Source: CAZFDT01 sp964518335
Lineage (GTDB): Bacteria; Planctomycetota; Phycisphaerae; Phycisphaerales; Phycisphaeraceae
Assembly: GCA_964518335.1 (NCBI GenBank)
Contig: CAZFDT010000029.1
Coordinates: 1-59,276, forward strand
DNA: 59,276 nt
Direction: 5' to 3'
The notes beneath the pieces are model-generated. The model worked only from the letters and a program-made list of their open reading frames with translations. It made no database searches and was not told the DNA's origin. Numbering within the stretch: the stretch's first letter is position 1; every line of letters begins with the position of its first letter. The position numbers and the translations under genes are program-made. Of the stretch, positions 32,636 to 39,813 are shown in pieces.

Positions 32636-33382
32636 ATGATCGGTATCGCCCTATCGCTGCCCACCCTTGCCGGCGCCGGCGTCGTCGGCGCCGCCGCCCT
32701 GACCGCGTATGGAACGTTCTGGCCTCGCAGTCGCCTGTTCGCGCCGGTGATCTATCGCGGCGACGCAAGCGACCCACCGCGCGTGGCGCTGACGTTCGAC
32801 GACGGCCCTCACCCGCAGGCGACCGCCGCGATTCTCGACGCCCTGGCCGTACGGCAGTCGTCGGCGACGTTTTTCGTCATCGGCGCCAACGTGCGGCGCT
32901 GGCCGGACCTGGTTCGCCGCGCCCACGAGGCGGGCCACGTCATCGCCAGTCACAGCTACGACCACGCATGGAGCGGCATGTGGCGCGGCCAGGCGTACTG
33001 GGAGGATCAACTGCAGCGCACGATCGACGCCGTGGCCGGGGTGATCGGCCGCCGCCCCGCACTGTTTCGACCGCCGATGGGCTTCAAGCAGCCGCGTCTG
33101 GCCGCCGCCGCGCGTCGCCATCATCAGCACATCGTCACCTGGACGCGCCGCGCTCTGGACGGCCGACCCACCTCGCCCGACCGCATCGTCGCGCGTCTGG
33201 CCAGTCACGCGCGACCCGGCGACATCCTCGCCCTGCACGACGGCATTGAACCGCATCACCCCCGCCGGCTCGGACCCGCCGCCGCCGCCCTGCCGCCGCT
33301 CCTCCACGCCCTGAGTCGGCGACGCCTGGCCTTGACCACGCTCGACCGCCTCACGGGCTGCCCGGCCTACCTGCCCGATTGA
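32636..33382 (+). CDS. polysaccharide deacetylase (NodB domain)
   Basis: 248 residues. An N-terminal hydrophobic segment ('ALSLPTLAGAGVVGAAALTA') anchors it. NodB motifs are complete: 'ALTFDDGPHPQAT' (catalytic Asp pair), 'IASHSYDHAWSG' (HxxxH zinc ligands), 'ALFRPPMGF' and 'ILALHDGIEP'. It is a carbohydrate esterase family 4 enzyme that removes acetyl groups from sugar polymers or glycolipids. Being last in the cluster, it may modify a sugar carried by the aryl lipid, but that is inference. The stop is followed by the rpsR promoter region. Confidence 0.87.
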   Translation: MIGIALSLPTLAGAGVVGAAALTAYGTFWPRSRLFAPVIYRGDASDPPRVALTFDDGPHPQATAAILDALAVRQSSATFFVIGANVRRWPDLVRRAHEAGHVIASHSYDHAWSGMWRGQAYWEDQLQRTIDAVAGVIGRRPALFRPPMGFKQPRLAAAARRHHQHIVTWTRRALDGRPTSPDRIVARLASHARPGDILALHDGIEPHHPRRLGPAAAALPPLLHALSRRRLALTTLDRLTGCPAYLPD

Positions 33383-33431
33383 ACCGGGCCCATCCGGGCG
33401 GCACGAGTGCAAGCCACGACACGCCCGGTTT

Positions 33432-33460
33432 GCCGCGAGGGCGGGGGGCGTGTTAGACTG
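33432..33460 (+). promoter_or_regulatory. probable rpsR promoter
   Basis: TTGCCG at 33432-33437 and TTAGAC at 33455-33460 separated by 17 bases, 62 bases before the rpsR ATG, in a short gap between the deacetylase and rpsR. The spacing is ideal and the boxes match 4/6 and 3-4/6 of the sigma-70 consensus. Confidence 0.5.
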
Positions 33461-33521
33461 CCTGGCTCGCACCGTCGCCTCGGGCGTGTCCCGAGGCTGC
33501 CATCCACGACGGAGAATCAAC

Positions 33522-33764
33522 ATGGCGGAATTCACCCAGTTCGGAACGGCCCCCAAGGTCAAGCTCGCCCAGAAGTCCAGCACCGGCGACGTGTACGTGG
33601 ACTACAAGCGGGCGGAGGACCTTCGCCGTCTGCTCACGCCCAACGGCAAGATCCAGAGCCGCAAGCGCACCGGCCTCGACGCCCGCGAGCAGCGGATGGT
33701 CTCGCAGGCCATCAAGCGGGCGCGATACATGGGCCTGCTGCCCTACACCTCGGCGACGCTGTAA
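33522..33764 (+). CDS. rpsR: 30S ribosomal protein bS18
   Basis: 80 residues, full length. Matches bS18 in 'YVDYKRAEDLRRLLTPNGKI', 'RKRTGLDAREQRMVSQAIKR' and 'ARYMGLLPYT'. bS18 binds 16S rRNA next to bS6 on the platform of the small subunit. The usual neighbours rpsF, ssb and rplI are absent, so rpsR stands alone here. GGAGAATCAAC before ATG supports the start. No obvious S6:S18 leader structure was identified in the 90-base leader. Confidence 0.96.
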   Translation: MAEFTQFGTAPKVKLAQKSSTGDVYVDYKRAEDLRRLLTPNGKIQSRKRTGLDAREQRMVSQAIKRARYMGLLPYTSATL

Positions 33765-33800
33765 CCGCACCGCCACCTCACGACGCCGCTCGACGCCACA

Positions 33801-35195
33801 TCACCCTGCCGCGCGCAGGGCGATGGCTGTCATCAAGCCCACGGCCGGGGGCAGGATGGCGTCGTTGAAGTCGTAGTGAGGCGAGTGCAGATCGGGGTTG
33901 GCCCCGTCGCGGCCGGCGCCCAGCAGCACGAAGCAGGCAGAGACCTTCTGGCCGTAGTAGGAAAAGTCCTCGGCCGTGGTCAGCGGCGAGGCCAGCACTC
34001 GGCACGTCAGCCCGATCTGCTGCGCCGCGGCCAGCGCGTGATCGATCGCGGCCGCGTCGTTGACGGTGGACGGATAGCCTTCGTGGATGGTCGCCTGGGC
34101 CCGGCAGCCATAGGCCGCGGCGACCTGCGCGCTCAGCTCGGCGAGACGGCGGTGCATGCTGCGGCGCACCTGGGCGTCGAAGCAGCGGATCGTGCCCGCC
34201 AGGGCGGCGCGGTCGGGGGTGACGTTGCCGGTCGTGCCGCTGTGAAACTGGGTGACGGACACGACGGCCGGGTCGGTCGGGGCGACGTGGCGGCTGACGA
34301 TGGTCTGCAGCGCGGCGACGATGGCGGCGGCGGCGACGATCGGGTCGTGCGTGGTGTGGGGCATGGCGCCGTGTCCGCCGCGGCCGGTGACGGCGATGTC
34401 GAACAGGTCGGTGCTGGCCATGATGGGCCCGGGGCGGGTGGCGACGAGCCCGGCGGGGAGCTGGGGCCAGTTGTGCAGGCCGAAGATACGGCTCACTGCA
34501 ACGCCGCCGACGCGGCCGTCCATGGCCCCGGCGTCGATCATCTTGGCCGCCCCGCCGCCGACTTCCTCCGCCGGCTGGTAAATCAGCTTCACCGGCTGGG
34601 GCAGGTGCTCGCGGCAGCGCAGCAGCACGCGGGCGACGCCGAGCAGGATCGTCGTGTGCCCGTCGTGCCCGCAGGCGTGCATGTGCCCGCGGTAATCGGC
34701 GCCGGCGGCATAGGGCAGGCCCGTCTCCTCGGCGATGGGCAGCGCGTCCATGTCCGCCCGCAACGCCACCCCCGGAAGGTTGGCCTTCTGGGCATCGGGG
34801 GGCTTGATCCAGCCGACGACGCCCGTGCCCGCCATGGCGCCGACGTGCTCGATGCCCAGGCGCGACAACTCGCGCTGCACGACGCCGGCGGTGTAGGTCT
34901 CGCCAAAGGCCGGCTGCGGATGCGCGTGCAGGTCGTGCCGCAACGCCACCAGCTCGGGCAGGGCACGGGCCACCTCGTCGTCCAGGACGGTCTTCCACGG
35001 GGCGTTCATGACGGCCAGCATACCCGCCGCCGCCAGGCCGCGCGCACCGTGGCTTTTCACCGGCCGGGACGGGCCGCCGTTCATGCCGATGCCCTTCGAT
35101 GGCTCCATCGTGGCCCCATACGCCAGCGCGGCCGCCGCCCGATCGGGCACCCCGGACCCCGCCCCCTCGGTCGGCAAGTTGCTCAGAAGCACCAT
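33801..35195 (-). CDS. M20-family amidohydrolase (hippurate hydrolase-like), N-terminally extended
   Basis: 464 residues. The catalytic part has all family markers: 'LVALRHDLHAHPQPAFGE', 'ALRADMDALPIAEETGLP', the metal motif 'GHMHACGHDGHTTILLGVA' and 'IYQPAEEVGGGA', plus dimerisation-domain 'GRGGHGAMPHTTHDPI'. These enzymes hydrolyse N-acyl amino acids or related amides using two metals. Usual relatives begin about 60 residues later, near the Met at 35009. The longer start at 35195 is preferred because GGAGGTGA lies seven bases upstream, a 17-spaced promoter precedes it (35280-35308), and third codon positions stay GC-rich through the extension. No site precedes 35009. Confidence 0.85.
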   Translation of the reverse strand: MVLLSNLPTEGAGSGVPDRAAAALAYGATMEPSKGIGMNGGPSRPVKSHGARGLAAAGMLAVMNAPWKTVLDDEVARALPELVALRHDLHAHPQPAFGETYTAGVVQRELSRLGIEHVGAMAGTGVVGWIKPPDAQKANLPGVALRADMDALPIAEETGLPYAAGADYRGHMHACGHDGHTTILLGVARVLLRCREHLPQPVKLIYQPAEEVGGGAAKMIDAGAMDGRVGGVAVSRIFGLHNWPQLPAGLVATRPGPIMASTDLFDIAVTGRGGHGAMPHTTHDPIVAAAAIVAALQTIVSRHVAPTDPAVVSVTQFHSGTTGNVTPDRAALAGTIRCFDAQVRRSMHRRLAELSAQVAAAYGCRAQATIHEGYPSTVNDAAAIDHALAAAQQIGLTCRVLASPLTTAEDFSYYGQKVSACFVLLGAGRDGANPDLHSPHYDFNDAILPPAVGLMTAIALRAAG

Positions 35196-35279
35196 GGTCG
35201 TCACCTCCAGGCCGCGCGCCAACGCCCCCCCCCGCGCCCGCGGCGCGGCCACGCGGGGAGGGATCATTTTGTTAGGTTA

Positions 35280-35308
35280 ATTTTAGCATATTGCCCCTGC
35301 GCGATCAA
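35280..35308 (-). promoter_or_regulatory. promoter for the M20 gene
   Basis: On the minus strand TTGATC and TAAAAT are separated by 17 bases within the only AT-rich tract of this region. Transcription would begin about 77 bases before the ATG at 35195. From 35196 to 35419 no other gene is visible. Confidence 0.6.
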
Positions 35309-35419
35309 GACCCGCGACCACACGGGGGCGGGGCCTTGCGCCATCGTGGATGAAGGGCGGGTTGACACGTCGGCGTCGCCCATGGAAACATGCGCGTACT
35401 CGACTCGGAGATGCGACAC

Positions 35420-35872
35420 ATGATCCAGGTGCGGCCGGCGCGACGCGACGAAGTGGACCTCATCGTGACGTGGCAGATGGCCATGGCGCAGGAGACTGAG
35501 GGGATGGCGCTGGACCGCGCCACGGTCACGCGCGGGGTGACGGCCCTGTTCGACGATCCGCACCGCGGCGCCTACTGGGTCGCCGAGTGCGACGGCCGAC
35601 CGGCGGGGTGCCTCATGACCATGGACGAGTGGTCGGACTGGCGCAACGGGACGGTGATCTGGATCCACTCGGTGTACGTGCCGCCGGAGCATCGCCGCCG
35701 CGGCGTGTTCCGGGCGATCTACACGCACCTGAAGCAGCGCGTCGAGGCCGATGCGTCGCTCAAGGGCCTGCGCCTGTTCGTGGACGCGACCAACGAAAAA
35801 GCCCAGCGCACGTACCGTGCGCTGGGCATGAGCGACGAGCATTACCGCATGTTCGAGTGGCTCAAGCGCTGA
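35420..35872 (+). CDS. GNAT-family N-acetyltransferase
   Basis: 150 residues with the GNAT acetyl-CoA site: 'HSVYVPPEHRRRGVFRAIYT' (the R/QxxGxG/A pyrophosphate loop) and 'RLFVDATNEKAQRTYRALGM' near the C-terminus. It transfers an acetyl group to an amine; the acceptor is unknown. GGAG lies nine bases before the ATG at 35420. An ATG at 35390 is also in frame but would lie at the likely transcription start after TTGACA (35362). Confidence 0.87.
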   Translation: MIQVRPARRDEVDLIVTWQMAMAQETEGMALDRATVTRGVTALFDDPHRGAYWVAECDGRPAGCLMTMDEWSDWRNGTVIWIHSVYVPPEHRRRGVFRAIYTHLKQRVEADASLKGLRLFVDATNEKAQRTYRALGMSDEHYRMFEWLKR

Positions 35873-35876
35873 GTGC

Positions 35877-35941
35877 GAGCCGGGCCGTCCTCGGCCCCGT
35901 CGTCTGACAACCCTTCGCCGGGGCCGCGGACGGCCCGGCTC
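35877..35941. terminator. long inverted repeat between convergent genes
   Basis: GAGCCGGGCCGTCCTCGGCC (continuing CC) and its inverse at the right end pair over 22 bases with one mismatch and a 21-base loop. It starts five bases after the GNAT stop and ends 12 bases before the PEP-CTERM gene stop, so it can terminate both. Its composition also resembles the other GGGCC palindromes of the window, so it may be a repeat put to use as a terminator. Confidence 0.6.
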
Positions 35942-35952
35942 ACTCATCGCCT

Positions 35953-36816
35953 TCAACCGCGCGACACCATCGACTTGCGCCGCCGCGCCAGCACCAGAAC
36001 GCCGCCCATCGCCAACAGCGCGACGCTACCGGGCTCGGGGATGTAGGTGTAGTCAATCATGAGTACCGGCCTGAATGTCTCGAATGTTGCCGGCAGCAGC
36101 GTATCTTCCGATGCGCGGAAGTTTACAAAGTCATTCTGCACAAACGACGTGGAAACTGCGAAGCCGTAATTCTCGCCCAACGTGTACATGTCCTTCATCA
36201 TTTCGGTGATATCAACGCCAACATACGTTCCGTACGTAGGTGTGACAAAGGGGACACCCAGCGCGGCATTGGTGTTGGTACGGTCGGAGGCGCCAAAGTT
36301 GCCTCCACCCGCCCAGGGCTGACCATTGACGACAGGATTACTCACATCACCATTTCGCTGAGCGGCTGAGACACGTGTGTCGTTATTTCCAGCGGGATTG
36401 GCCAGCCAGTCCGTCAGCACGCGACGAACGTCGATGGTGTAGTTGGCGGGCATCGTGGTCGTGCCACTGGCCAGGTAGAGCGTGGCGGAGTTGATCTGAA
36501 TAGAATCTCCGCCGCTCGTGGCCGGCACAATGCTGAACATGTCCTTGACTGCAATCAGCGCGAAATTCGTTAAGCCGCTCGACGTGGTGCGAATCTGCAT
36601 GCTGGAGCCGTTGCCGAAGTTGGCGGCAAGACTTGACGCCGAACCGCCGAGCTGAATGTAGGTGTCATCAAAGATAGCTTGCGTCACTGGCGTACTGTTG
36701 AACGTAAAGCCGGGGTTTCCTCCGACATCCTGCATATACACCACCGCGGCCGGTGAAGTATTGACCACCACGAACAGAACGAACATTCCCGCTAAACCAT
36801 GGAGCTTCATCATCAT
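35953..36816 (-). CDS. PEP-CTERM protein with DNRLRE-like domain, paralogue 1
   Basis: 287 residues. Signal peptide ('GLAGMFVLFVVVNTSPAAVV'), then a DNRLRE-like beta-domain ('QDVGG' start, 'ALIAVKDMFSIVPA', 'IDVRRVLTDWLANPAGNND', 'FRASEDT'), and a C-terminal PEP-CTERM sorting signal 'PEPGSVALLAMGG' with a hydrophobic stretch and RRRKS tail. PEP-CTERM proteins are processed by an exosortase and placed on the surface or in extracellular polymer. DNRLRE domains are often carbohydrate-related. GGAGG precedes ATG at 36816, with two further ATGs directly after it. Base composition is distinctly less GC-rich than neighbours. Confidence 0.85.
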   Translation of the reverse strand: MMMKLHGLAGMFVLFVVVNTSPAAVVYMQDVGGNPGFTFNSTPVTQAIFDDTYIQLGGSASSLAANFGNGSSMQIRTTSSGLTNFALIAVKDMFSIVPATSGGDSIQINSATLYLASGTTTMPANYTIDVRRVLTDWLANPAGNNDTRVSAAQRNGDVSNPVVNGQPWAGGGNFGASDRTNTNAALGVPFVTPTYGTYVGVDITEMMKDMYTLGENYGFAVSTSFVQNDFVNFRASEDTLLPATFETFRPVLMIDYTYIPEPGSVALLAMGGVLVLARRRKSMVSRG

Positions 36817-36858
36817 GAAATCCTCCCGCATGTAAGGTGCCAAATCAGTCGTGAATCC

Positions 36859-37677
36859 TCAGTTCGATACGACGCTATCACGCTTACGCGATCGCATAAG
36901 CAACACTGCCACGCTCATCGAGACCAGCGCCGTGCTGGCGGGTTCGGGGATGGGCTGATACTCGTAGTTGATCTCCAGCACAGGTGTAATCGTGGTGGTC
37001 TGCTCCGACGAGCGGAACGAGAGTGAACCAACAGAATTCGTCACCAGGGCGAAGCCGTAGTTCTGTTCCAGTTCGTACATCTTTGCCACGATAGAGGTCA
37101 CGGAAATGCTGTTGAGTGCGTTACTCGTCCCCGTCCATAGGACAGAGCCCGACTCGGCGGTGGTGTAATCGGCGGTGCTGAAGGAGTTTCCGACCTGCCA
37201 GTTAGTCGTCGATGAAACGATCCGGTAACGACCGCTGACATTGCCCTCGTTTGCCCCGGCCGCCGCGCCGAGCCAGTCCGATGTCGTCCGGTAAGCGAAC
37301 ACCGTCGAACTCGCATCGCCGGGAAACGAGGAATTGGCATAGACGTGCAGTGTTGCCGAAGTGATGACGATCTGATCGGTGCCCACGGTCTTGGGCAGCA
37401 ACGAAAACAGATTCTTAACTCCGATCAATGCGACGTCGAGCAACGTCGGTGTCGTGCGAATCGTCAGATTAGAAGCCGCCCCATTGTTTACGGTGCCTCC
37501 GTTCCCGCCGATGACCCCCTGAACCATCGTGTCGTCAAATGTCGTCGTGGTGACAGCATTGCCGTTGAAAGCCGATGTGTTATCCCGAAGGTAGACAACA
37601 GCGGCATCGACAGGGGCATGCCACAGCAGCATGCACACTGTGCAAACAAGCGCAATCCGAGATCGAAGCGTCAACAT
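36859..37677 (-). CDS. PEP-CTERM protein with DNRLRE-like domain, paralogue 2
   Basis: 272 residues. Same architecture as the downstream paralogue: signal peptide 'ALVCTVCMLLWHAPVDAAVV', matching segments 'VALIGVKNLFSLLPK', 'FRTSDWLG'-like 'YRTTSDWLGAAAGANEG', 'YELEQNYGFALVT' and 'FRSSEQTT', and a C-terminal 'PEPASTALVSMSVAVLLMRS' with a basic tail. The pair is clearly a tandem duplication and is probably cotranscribed (gap 42 bases). AGGAG before ATG fixes the start. Substrate or binding role unknown. Confidence 0.85.
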   Translation of the reverse strand: MLTLRSRIALVCTVCMLLWHAPVDAAVVYLRDNTSAFNGNAVTTTTFDDTMVQGVIGGNGGTVNNGAASNLTIRTTPTLLDVALIGVKNLFSLLPKTVGTDQIVITSATLHVYANSSFPGDASSTVFAYRTTSDWLGAAAGANEGNVSGRYRIVSSTTNWQVGNSFSTADYTTAESGSVLWTGTSNALNSISVTSIVAKMYELEQNYGFALVTNSVGSLSFRSSEQTTTITPVLEINYEYQPIPEPASTALVSMSVAVLLMRSRKRDSVVSN

Positions 37678-37859
37678 GGCGGGTTTCTCCTGTCCCGGCG
37701 ATAGGTTTGCTGGATCTCTGACAAAAAGTGAGATATCGGGCAAGCAGGTCCGTTCAAAGGCGATCTCCGCTCCTAGTCTTCCTCAGACCACTCAGGCGGT
37801 CAATGCGTTTTGGTGCAATCTGGGCCATGGGGTCATCCATGATGAAAAAGCCGGCCCCC

Positions 37860-39785
37860 TCAGCGGGCGTGGGTCGGGGGGGATTCGTGGCCGTGGCGGT
37901 CCACGGCGGTGATGGCGTAATGGGCGTCGGCGTGGGGGTTGGACCAGTCGAGGTAGGTGGTCGTGCCGGCGGGCGGGGAGGCGAAGCGGCGGGCCTGGAC
38001 GGGCTGGGGCGGGCCGTCGGTCGAGCAGTAGAGGTGGTAATGTCGCACGTCGGCGTCGGGGGGCGGGGTCCAGGTCAGCCGGGGCCGGCCGGCGTCGTCG
38101 CGGGCCACGCGCAGCTCGCCCGGCGGCGCGGGGGGCGTCGTGTCCCAGTTTCGCACGGCCTGGCCAACCTGCCCGGTCGTCGCATCCAGCACCGGCGAGG
38201 ACGTGTCGCTCGCCATGCCCGACCACTCGACGGCGGCGACCATATACGTGCCCGGCTCGACGGCGATCTGCAGCGTGGGGCGCGGGACGGCGGCGATCTC
38301 GCCCCAGCCTTCGGCGGTGCGGCGATAGACCAGCCACTGCCGCACCTCGCGGGACAGGGCGTGCGGGGTCCACTGCAGCACGCCATCGGCGTAGGCCAGC
38401 TGCGTCGGGGCGTGCGGCCGGCGATACACGACGATGAAGCTGCCGGTGAAGGTGTCGTCGGGCATGAGCATCGACGAGTGGAACCAGCACTTGGTGGCGT
38501 CGGGGGACTGGGTGGGCCTGGGGATGGCGTCGAAGCCGGCCTTGCCGCCGCGCTGGCGGTCGTAGGCATGGGCGAGGATGCGCAGCTGGGGCTTGTGCCA
38601 GCTTCCGGGGCCGGCGACGATCGTGCCGGCGTAGGGTTTGTCGGGCCAGTCGCGGCTGACGTTGGCGAAGAAGGTGTCGGGGTCGAACCCGGCCCAGGTG
38701 GCGTGCCCGCCGGGCGCGGGGCCGCCGATTTCGATCGGGTCGCTGTCGCCGCGGCGGGCCCAGAGGGACCAGCCGCCGGTCTTCTGCCCGCCGATGGTGG
38801 CCGGCCCGCCGAAGTAGGCGATCGAGTCGCCCGGCCCGACGCCGGGGTGGGACAGGTACTGGCCGAAGGGATCGGTGCGGACGCTGCGATGGGCGGGCAT
38901 GGCGTCGAAGTCGGACAACTGCAGCGTCCAACCGACGTACTCGCCCTCGCTGTCGGCCGGGCCGTAGTTCCACGACACCGCCGTGCCCGCGCGGTCGATC
39001 GAGATCGAGTGGACGTGGTACTCGTGCAGCGGGTCGTGGCCCTCGACGCCGTCGACGCCGCCGAGGTGGAACGACCGGCTGAGCACGCGCGGCGGATTCT
39101 GCTTGACATCGATGACGTAGAACAGCGGCGCGTCGTCGGGCTTGTCCCCATTCTTGTCCTGCACGAGCAGCAGGTCGTTGTCGCTGATGTTCTGCAGGAT
39201 TTTCGGGCGGTTGTTGGGGAAGGTCCACAGCAGCGTGGCGGTGTTGTCCTGTCCGTCGCGGCCGACATCGACCTGGAACAGCTTGTCCTCGATGACGTAG
39301 AACAGCCGGCGGGGTGTGAGGTTGCTCCACGTGTCGAACTTGGCGTTGAACCCCTGGAAGTGGCCCTCGTACTTCGCCCAAAGCTTGCGGCGAGAGGTCA
39401 GGTCGCCCTCCATCAGGAAATTGTGCCCCGCCCAGCGCGTCTTGTAGATCGTCCCGTCGAGCTGGCGGAACGCGCGGTTGCCCTTCATGCTGAACACCGA
39501 CCCGTCGGCCGACCACACCGGCCGCCGCTCGATGTTGGCCAGCTCCGTCGCGTGCTCCATCGTCAGCGACCACACCTCGTGGCCGGTCTTCACGTCGGTG
39601 AAGATCAGCGTCTCCGACTGGTAGTGCCCGCGCTCGTCGATGAGCCGATCGTGCGGCTTGTCGGCCATGCGGGCGATGCGCGCGGTGGCTTCGTCGAGGT
39701 CCTGAAACACAGTCAGTTCACCGGCGCGGGCGACGGCGACAGCCACGAACATCACCCCCAGCAGGTGCGTCACGTACAGGGTCAA
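37860..39785 (-). CDS. secreted propeller-like protein with C-terminal fibronectin III domain
   Basis: About 641 residues. Signal peptide 'THLLGVMFVAVAVARAGEL'. The first ~450 residues contain repeated strand motifs ('VWSADGSVFSMKGNRAF', 'HEYHVHSISIDRAGTAVSWN', 'GGHATWAGFDPDTFFANVS') suggesting a beta-propeller like those of oligogalacturonate lyase-type proteins, and residues ~545-635 form an FN3-like sandwich ('PPAPPGELRVARDDAGRPRL', 'ADVRHYHLYCS', 'AITAVDRHGHES'). Function unknown. The TTG at 39785 has GAGGGAG nine bases upstream and gives a clean signal peptide; a GTG at 39812 is the alternative. It follows the beta-helix gene almost without gap. Confidence 0.65.
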   Translation of the reverse strand: MTLYVTHLLGVMFVAVAVARAGELTVFQDLDEATARIARMADKPHDRLIDERGHYQSETLIFTDVKTGHEVWSLTMEHATELANIERRPVWSADGSVFSMKGNRAFRQLDGTIYKTRWAGHNFLMEGDLTSRRKLWAKYEGHFQGFNAKFDTWSNLTPRRLFYVIEDKLFQVDVGRDGQDNTATLLWTFPNNRPKILQNISDNDLLLVQDKNGDKPDDAPLFYVIDVKQNPPRVLSRSFHLGGVDGVEGHDPLHEYHVHSISIDRAGTAVSWNYGPADSEGEYVGWTLQLSDFDAMPAHRSVRTDPFGQYLSHPGVGPGDSIAYFGGPATIGGQKTGGWSLWARRGDSDPIEIGGPAPGGHATWAGFDPDTFFANVSRDWPDKPYAGTIVAGPGSWHKPQLRILAHAYDRQRGGKAGFDAIPRPTQSPDATKCWFHSSMLMPDDTFTGSFIVVYRRPHAPTQLAYADGVLQWTPHALSREVRQWLVYRRTAEGWGEIAAVPRPTLQIAVEPGTYMVAAVEWSGMASDTSSPVLDATTGQVGQAVRNWDTTPPAPPGELRVARDDAGRPRLTWTPPPDADVRHYHLYCSTDGPPQPVQARRFASPPAGTTTYLDWSNPHADAHYAITAVDRHGHESPPTHAR

Positions 39786-39813
39786 GGAACGTTCTCCCTC
39801 TGCGGCGTCCACC

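Noticed and set aside
28093..32664. Antisense open frame of 1523 codons opposite the exporter and lipoprotein genes
   Set aside because: It mirrors the third-position GC bias of the real genes, has no domain motif and lacks a ribosome-binding site; the plus-strand genes have lipobox, RND and DHG motifs.
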